A program made the position numbers and the translations under genes. The notes beneath the pieces were generated by a model. That model made no database searches. It saw nothing but the letters and a program-made list of their open reading frames with translations, and was not told the DNA's origin. DNA of 9,496 nucleotides from Paludibacter sp. (GTDB lineage: Bacteria > Bacteroidota > Bacteroidia > Bacteroidales > Paludibacteraceae), in NCBI GenBank assembly GCA_030655595.1, contig JAUSNQ010000051.1:1-9496 (forward strand), read 5' to 3'. Shown piece after piece: positions 6,055-9,496 of the stretch (position 1 is its first letter; each line of letters begins with the position of its first letter).

Positions 6055-6582
6055 ATGAAAACTTCAAAAATTATTGTTCTGATAACTTTATGTTTAGCAA
6101 CAAGCAACAATATCAACGCTCAAACTATACATGACATTAAAAATTATAACGTAAATTCTACATGGGAAGACAATTCCGATGAATCTAAACTGATTAATTT
6201 ATTTAATGTGGAAGTAATCTCAACTTACAAATCAGAAGATGTTTATAAAAACATTCCCGAAATGGGTACTTGTTGGATGATTACCAACTGGCAGGAATAT
6301 AATCTTATCTGTACAAACTCGCAAATAAACAATTCTGAATTTAACGATTACAATTTTTTTATTATGACAATAACTTCTTCTGGTCAGGAACTGCCAATAG
6401 CAAAAGCCGGTTTGTACTCTGATAATTACATTAACAATTTGCTAGTCTTTGTTAAATTGCAGTCTACTTATAGAAATATGTTGTTTGTTATCGTTACTTT
6501 TTGGGTTCCCAAAAAATATTGTATTAATCTTAAAGATGTAAGCATTATTCGGAAAAGAATCAATGACCCATTACCACTTTAA
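6055..6582 (+). CDS. Secreted protein of unknown function, first of two tandem paralogues
   Basis: This is a 175-residue protein that I do not recognise. Residues 1-23 form a signal peptide (MKTSKIIVLITLCLATSNNINAQ). The mature part is about 152 residues, with Cys73 and Cys86 in a GTCWMI...QEYNLIC motif and Cys156 in PKKYC. The segment FNDYNFFI and the C-terminal FVIVTFWVPKKYC look like beta strands, so a small all-beta extracytoplasmic domain is likely. The downstream neighbour at 6642 is a clear paralogue: residues 24-121 align without gaps with 45 of 98 identical. The gene lies 7 nt behind the GIGTT-protein gene and is probably cotranscribed with it. Three conserved cysteines is an odd number, so at most one pair forms a disulfide within the chain. 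The mature region shows no lipobox or sorting tail. It could be an accessory or inhibitor of the neighbouring protease, but that is only inference from position. Confidence 0.85.
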   Translation: MKTSKIIVLITLCLATSNNINAQTIHDIKNYNVNSTWEDNSDESKLINLFNVEVISTYKSEDVYKNIPEMGTCWMITNWQEYNLICTNSQINNSEFNDYNFFIMTITSSGQELPIAKAGLYSDNYINNLLVFVKLQSTYRNMLFVIVTFWVPKKYCINLKDVSIIRKRINDPLPL

Positions 6583-6593
6583 ACAATTATATA

Positions 6594-6626
6594 ATGAAAA
6601 CCATATATATCCTGTTTATCTTTTAA
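6594..6626 (+). other. Ten-codon mini-ORF resembling the start of the flanking paralogues
   Basis: ATG at 6594 reads MKTIYILFIF and then stops. It resembles the first residues of the genes on either side (MKTSKIIVLI and MKTLKILIFI) and sits in the 59-nt gap between them. It may be the remnant of a lost third copy, a translated leader, or chance, since a hydrophobic A/T-rich start is common here. No further similarity follows the stop in any frame before 6642. Confidence 0.25.
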
Positions 6627-6641
6627 ATAATTAATACACCT

Positions 6642-7202
6642 ATGAAAACCCTAAAGATTCTTATTTTTATAATTGTGTGCTTAGTAGCAAGAAACATCAT
6701 CTTGGCACAAAATACAGGAAGTATTGCCAAATACAAAGTTACTACCATTTGGAAAGCTAATTCAGGTGAATTTGAGTTAATTGAGTCATATAACGCCGAA
6801 TTAGAAACCACTGCTCAATTGCGAAGTGATTATAATATAATTCCGGATGTAGGAGAATGTTGGATGATTAAAAATCAGCAGGAATACAGTTTAATTTGCA
6901 GGAATCCAAGGTTTAATAGTGCCGTTTTTAATGAATACAATTTTTTTATTGCATCAGGTATGTCATCAGGTTGTAATACCCCAATGGCAAAAGCTGATTT
7001 GTATTTAAATGGAAAAGAGAATAAGAATACTCTTTACATTTTTGTTACACCACAGTCTCTTTGCAAGAATGGACTATTCGTTACATTTACATTTTTAGTT
7101 CCGAAAAAATATTGTAACAATATTTCAAATATCACATGGATTAATAAAATAAACTATGAGCTGATAAAAAAAGTTCAAGATTCAACACAATATGATCAAT
7201 GA
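6642..7202 (+). CDS. Secreted protein of unknown function, second of two tandem paralogues
   Basis: This 186-residue protein has a signal peptide at 1-23 (core ILIFIIVCLVARNIILA, cleavage near AQ). It shares with the upstream copy W37, NS at 40-41, IP at 67-68, GxCWMI at 71-76, QEYxLIC at 80-86, FNxYNFFI at 96-103, SSG at 108-110 and AKAxLY at 116-121, all at identical residue numbers. From about residue 122 it carries a two-residue insertion before VPKKYC (Cys158). It has two extra cysteines, C111 and C141, absent from the first copy, so it could form two disulfides. The C-terminus is longer and charged (LIKKVQDSTQYDQ). Its TGA (7200-7202) overlaps the protease ATG (7199-7201) as ATGA, which implies translational coupling to that gene. 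The family is unknown to me. Confidence 0.87.
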   Translation: MKTLKILIFIIVCLVARNIILAQNTGSIAKYKVTTIWKANSGEFELIESYNAELETTAQLRSDYNIIPDVGECWMIKNQQEYSLICRNPRFNSAVFNEYNFFIASGMSSGCNTPMAKADLYLNGKENKNTLYIFVTPQSLCKNGLFVTFTFLVPKKYCNNISNITWINKINYELIKKVQDSTQYDQ

Positions 7203-9496
7203 AAAATATATATCTGTCAATTATCATCCTTGTTTTATCGGTCGTTAATGCCTATTCGCAAGAGAGTTACGGCGGAACTCCAATTATGTTCGGCGCCGAC
7301 AAACAAAACGTCAAAGGAACTTCTTTTTCTAACAATAAAACTTTCTTTCAAATACAAAAAAGAGAATCTCCACTGATAGACAATGAACGCGAGCAGCAAA
7401 AAGCCGACAGCATTGAGCAGGAAAATGGTTATTTTAAGAATCAATTGTATGGCTTGGAAGTTGCTGTTAATCTTGATTTTAAAACCGCTGCAACTGTAGA
7501 AATACTCGGTGATAGCGGAAAGCTGTACTTGCTGGAACTAACTTCACCTTCGGCTTATGCCTTGCAGGTATATTTTGACGCTTTTAAAATACCCAAAGGT
7601 GCACGGATGTTTATTTACGACAGTAATAGGACTATGTTTCTTGGTTCGTTTACACATCAGAACAATTTCAGATATAACAGTTTTGGTACACAGTTCATTC
7701 CTGGAAATTCGCTTATTATTGAATACTACGAACCAAATCAGGTAGAGTTTGAAGCGGAACTGAATATTAAAAATCTGGTTCATTCTTTTTTAAGGCACGG
7801 ACCTTTTTCGTATGAAGGTTCATATTCTTGCGAAATCAATGTAAGCTGTCCGCTTGGCGATGGTTGGGATAGGGAAAAACGTGCTGTTGCAATGATACTT
7901 GGTAAAAATCGAGCAGCTTATGGGGATTTAAGCTATTATGGCTGGTGTACTGGAGCAGTTATTAACAATACGGCACAAGATGGAAAACCTTTGTTTCTCT
8001 CAGCAAATCATTGTTTATTTGAGCATATGTCCAATATCGCAGATTGGTTATTTCTTTTTAATCATGAAGCGGATAATTGCAATGATGATGGTTTTGGTGA
8101 AAATTCTTTATTTGAGTCAGTTTATGGGGCTACAATATTATCAAAAGATGGAACAGGATCTCCTACAACTGATTATTTATTATTAGATTTGAACGTTACT
8201 TCATCAAGGCTTACCACTTATAATGTTGTTTATGCTGGATGGGATGCAAATGAGGGCAATGCCGCTAATTCGCCTTATACAGTGGGCATTCATCATCCAA
8301 GTGGTGATGTGAAAAAAATTTCAAAAGACACAGGAAGTCCTGTCTCAATAAACAACCCGAATAGCGGGGCTGTAAATACAAACTGGCAAGTAACATGGAA
8401 TAATGGAATAACAGAAGGAGGTTCGTCTGGTTCTCCATTATTTAATAGTAATCATAAAATTATTGGACAACTTCGCGGTGGAAATTCTTTCTGCCACACT
8501 CCCGATGCTCCTGATGATTACGGAAAATTTTCAAAATCTTTCATACATGGGAATTTTGCACAATGGTTAGACCCATACAATACCGGAGCTACCTCTATAG
8601 GCGCATACAATCCCTCGATGTTAAACGAAAACTGTTATAACGGAGTAAAGGACGGTACTGAAACCGGCGTGGATTGTGGCGGTAATTGTCCCCCGTGTAA
8701 TTCTCAATCAAATACTTGTAACAATGGGGTACAAGATGGTAATGAAACTGGTGTCGATTGTGGCGGCGATTGTCGTCCGTGCGGTAGCATTGAGCAATGT
8801 AATGACTGTAAAATGAATGGTGATGAAACTTTTGTTGATTGTGGAGGTTCTTGTAAGCCTTGTAATATGAATTGTTCGTTAAACTATAAGTATTATTTGA
8901 ATGGGGCTGAAACGCTCCCATCCTCTACAGTAGTAAAGGATTTTATAGAGGTAAAAGGAGGATATACTGCAGTTGAACCAAATCAAGAAGTTTATTTGCG
9001 AGCCGGTAATTATGTTTTATTAGAAGTTGGATTTATCGCAAAAGAAGGTTCTGAATTTGTAGCCACGACTGGTGATTGCGATTGCGTGCAACCTTGTGGA
9101 GTTTATGGTTCAACTGTTTCTACTCCAAACGGAGATGGAGTTAATGATAGCTTTTGTGTAATTGTGGTTGGATACGATAGATTCGTTTGTAATATATATA
9201 ATCGTTGGGGCAACAATATACACAGTTCGAGTGGTAATGTTTACGACAACAAAGCTTGTCTTTGGTCAGGAGGAAACTCTTCTTCAGGGGCTTATTACTA
9301 TGTTATGACATTCTATAATCAATGTTCAGGAGCGTCAAGAGAGTATTCAGGATATATCAACTTACTTCGATCAAATGTAAATGCCGAAGATGCAAATCAA
9401 TTAAAAATGTATAATTTATTTGATATTCCGATAGATTTAATAGAAATTGACAATACACCGTCGAATATGAGAATTTATCCTAATCCAACAAATGAT
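7199..9496 (+). CDS. Lysyl-endopeptidase-like secreted serine protease with Cys-rich repeats and T9SS sorting features, 3' end outside window
   Basis: The frame is open through the right edge (766 codons seen). Residues 1-21 are a signal peptide (SVVNAYSQ) and about 22-205 look like a propeptide. The protease domain (about 205-460) resembles Achromobacter lysyl endopeptidase (trypsin fold): CEINVSCPLGDGW from Cys211, WCTGAVINN, LSANHC with His271, TDYLLLDL with likely catalytic Asp325, and GGSSGSPLF with catalytic Ser410. Asp440 in DDYGKF is a candidate S1-pocket residue for Lys preference. Three 22-residue Cys repeats follow (479-555), then a module ending GFIAKEGSEF (about 583-620). A gliding-motility-associated (CHU_C-like) domain runs from about 636 to 720 (TPNGDGVNDSF, YNRWGN, SGAYYYVMTF). 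The window ends inside RIYPNPTND (758-766), the usual opening of a type A T9SS sorting tail. It should cross the outer membrane by T9SS and cleave proteins outside the cell. It is translationally coupled to the gene before it. Confidence 0.9.
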   Translation, partial: MKNIYLSIIILVLSVVNAYSQESYGGTPIMFGADKQNVKGTSFSNNKTFFQIQKRESPLIDNEREQQKADSIEQENGYFKNQLYGLEVAVNLDFKTAATVEILGDSGKLYLLELTSPSAYALQVYFDAFKIPKGARMFIYDSNRTMFLGSFTHQNNFRYNSFGTQFIPGNSLIIEYYEPNQVEFEAELNIKNLVHSFLRHGPFSYEGSYSCEINVSCPLGDGWDREKRAVAMILGKNRAAYGDLSYYGWCTGAVINNTAQDGKPLFLSANHCLFEHMSNIADWLFLFNHEADNCNDDGFGENSLFESVYGATILSKDGTGSPTTDYLLLDLNVTSSRLTTYNVVYAGWDANEGNAANSPYTVGIHHPSGDVKKISKDTGSPVSINNPNSGAVNTNWQVTWNNGITEGGSSGSPLFNSNHKIIGQLRGGNSFCHTPDAPDDYGKFSKSFIHGNFAQWLDPYNTGATSIGAYNPSMLNENCYNGVKDGTETGVDCGGNCPPCNSQSNTCNNGVQDGNETGVDCGGDCRPCGSIEQCNDCKMNGDETFVDCGGSCKPCNMNCSLNYKYYLNGAETLPSSTVVKDFIEVKGGYTAVEPNQEVYLRAGNYVLLEVGFIAKEGSEFVATTGDCDCVQPCGVYGSTVSTPNGDGVNDSFCVIVVGYDRFVCNIYNRWGNNIHSSSGNVYDNKACLWSGGNSSSGAYYYVMTFYNQCSGASREYSGYINLLRSNVNAEDANQLKMYNLFDIPIDLIEIDNTPSNMRIYPNPTND
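8633..8863 (+). repeat. Three Cys-rich 22-residue repeats within the protease gene
   Basis: The units span 8633-8698, 8717-8782 and 8798-8863, each 66 nt and starting and ending on a Cys codon. The shared core is NG..DG.ETGVDCGG then C.PC. The first two are close to each other; the third departs (DCKMNGDETFVDCGG) and has an additional Cys in place of an Asn-Gly position. Linkers are six (NSQSNT) and five (GSIEQ) residues. Such DG.E..VDCGG.C..C units are known as strings in large secreted proteins of Bacteroidota and Myxococcota, where they probably act as disulfide-stabilised spacers. Confidence 0.88.

Noticed and set aside
7544..8186. Open frames on both strands of 60-82 codons
   Set aside because: All lie in the protease gene and conflict with its clear catalytic motifs.
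8595..8921. 108-codon open frame on the minus strand
   Set aside because: It lies wholly inside the protease gene over the Cys repeats; its His/Asn/Tyr-rich product is the complement of Cys/Gly/Asp codons and has no own start context.

Overview
The window reads as accessory chromosome of a low-GC member of the Bacteroidota. Several lineage-typical features support this: a DUF4249 protein paired with a carboxypeptidase-regulatory-domain TonB-dependent receptor, an outer-membrane protein with the 'KDG...YENG' N-terminal module, a GIGTT-type surface protein, a gliding-motility-associated (CHU_C-like) domain, the start of a type A type-IX-secretion (T9SS) sorting tail (RIYPNPTND), and A-rich translation starts without strong Shine-Dalgarno sites. 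I cannot name the genus.

Layout. (1) 1-3145: two-gene outer-membrane unit on the + strand, a DUF4249-like protein (5' end outside the window) and a full TonB-dependent receptor 7 nt behind it. (2) 3360-4005: small outer-membrane protein gene on the + strand, broken by two one-base shortfalls at homopolymers (A5, G8). It meets tail to tail a decayed, minus-strand 3' fragment of a sensor histidine kinase (about 4008-4333). (3) 4334-4578: non-coding stretch with two identical palindrome-containing repeats 22 bp apart and a long-loop inverted repeat ending 5 nt before a start codon. (4) 4579-4716: a 45-residue peptide whose N-terminal half fits the double-glycine leader pattern position by position, followed by a 14-bp palindrome. 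(5) 4821-9496: four consecutive + strand genes for exported proteins: a GIGTT-repeat surface protein, two tandem paralogous secreted proteins of unknown function, and a large lysyl-endopeptidase-like protease open at the window's right edge.

How the parts may work together. Spacing in the last block (7 nt, 59 nt, then a 4-nt ATGA overlap) suggests one transcript. Every product has a signal peptide, and the last carries T9SS sorting features, so the block looks like a cell-surface or secreted module. The two small paralogues next to the protease could be accessory proteins, substrates or inhibitors, but nothing in their sequence decides this. The double-glycine peptide and its palindrome-rich upstream region are the least explained part of the window. 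No peptide-processing transporter or maturase is visible here. I saw no tRNA, rRNA, CRISPR array, transposase or complete insertion sequence.
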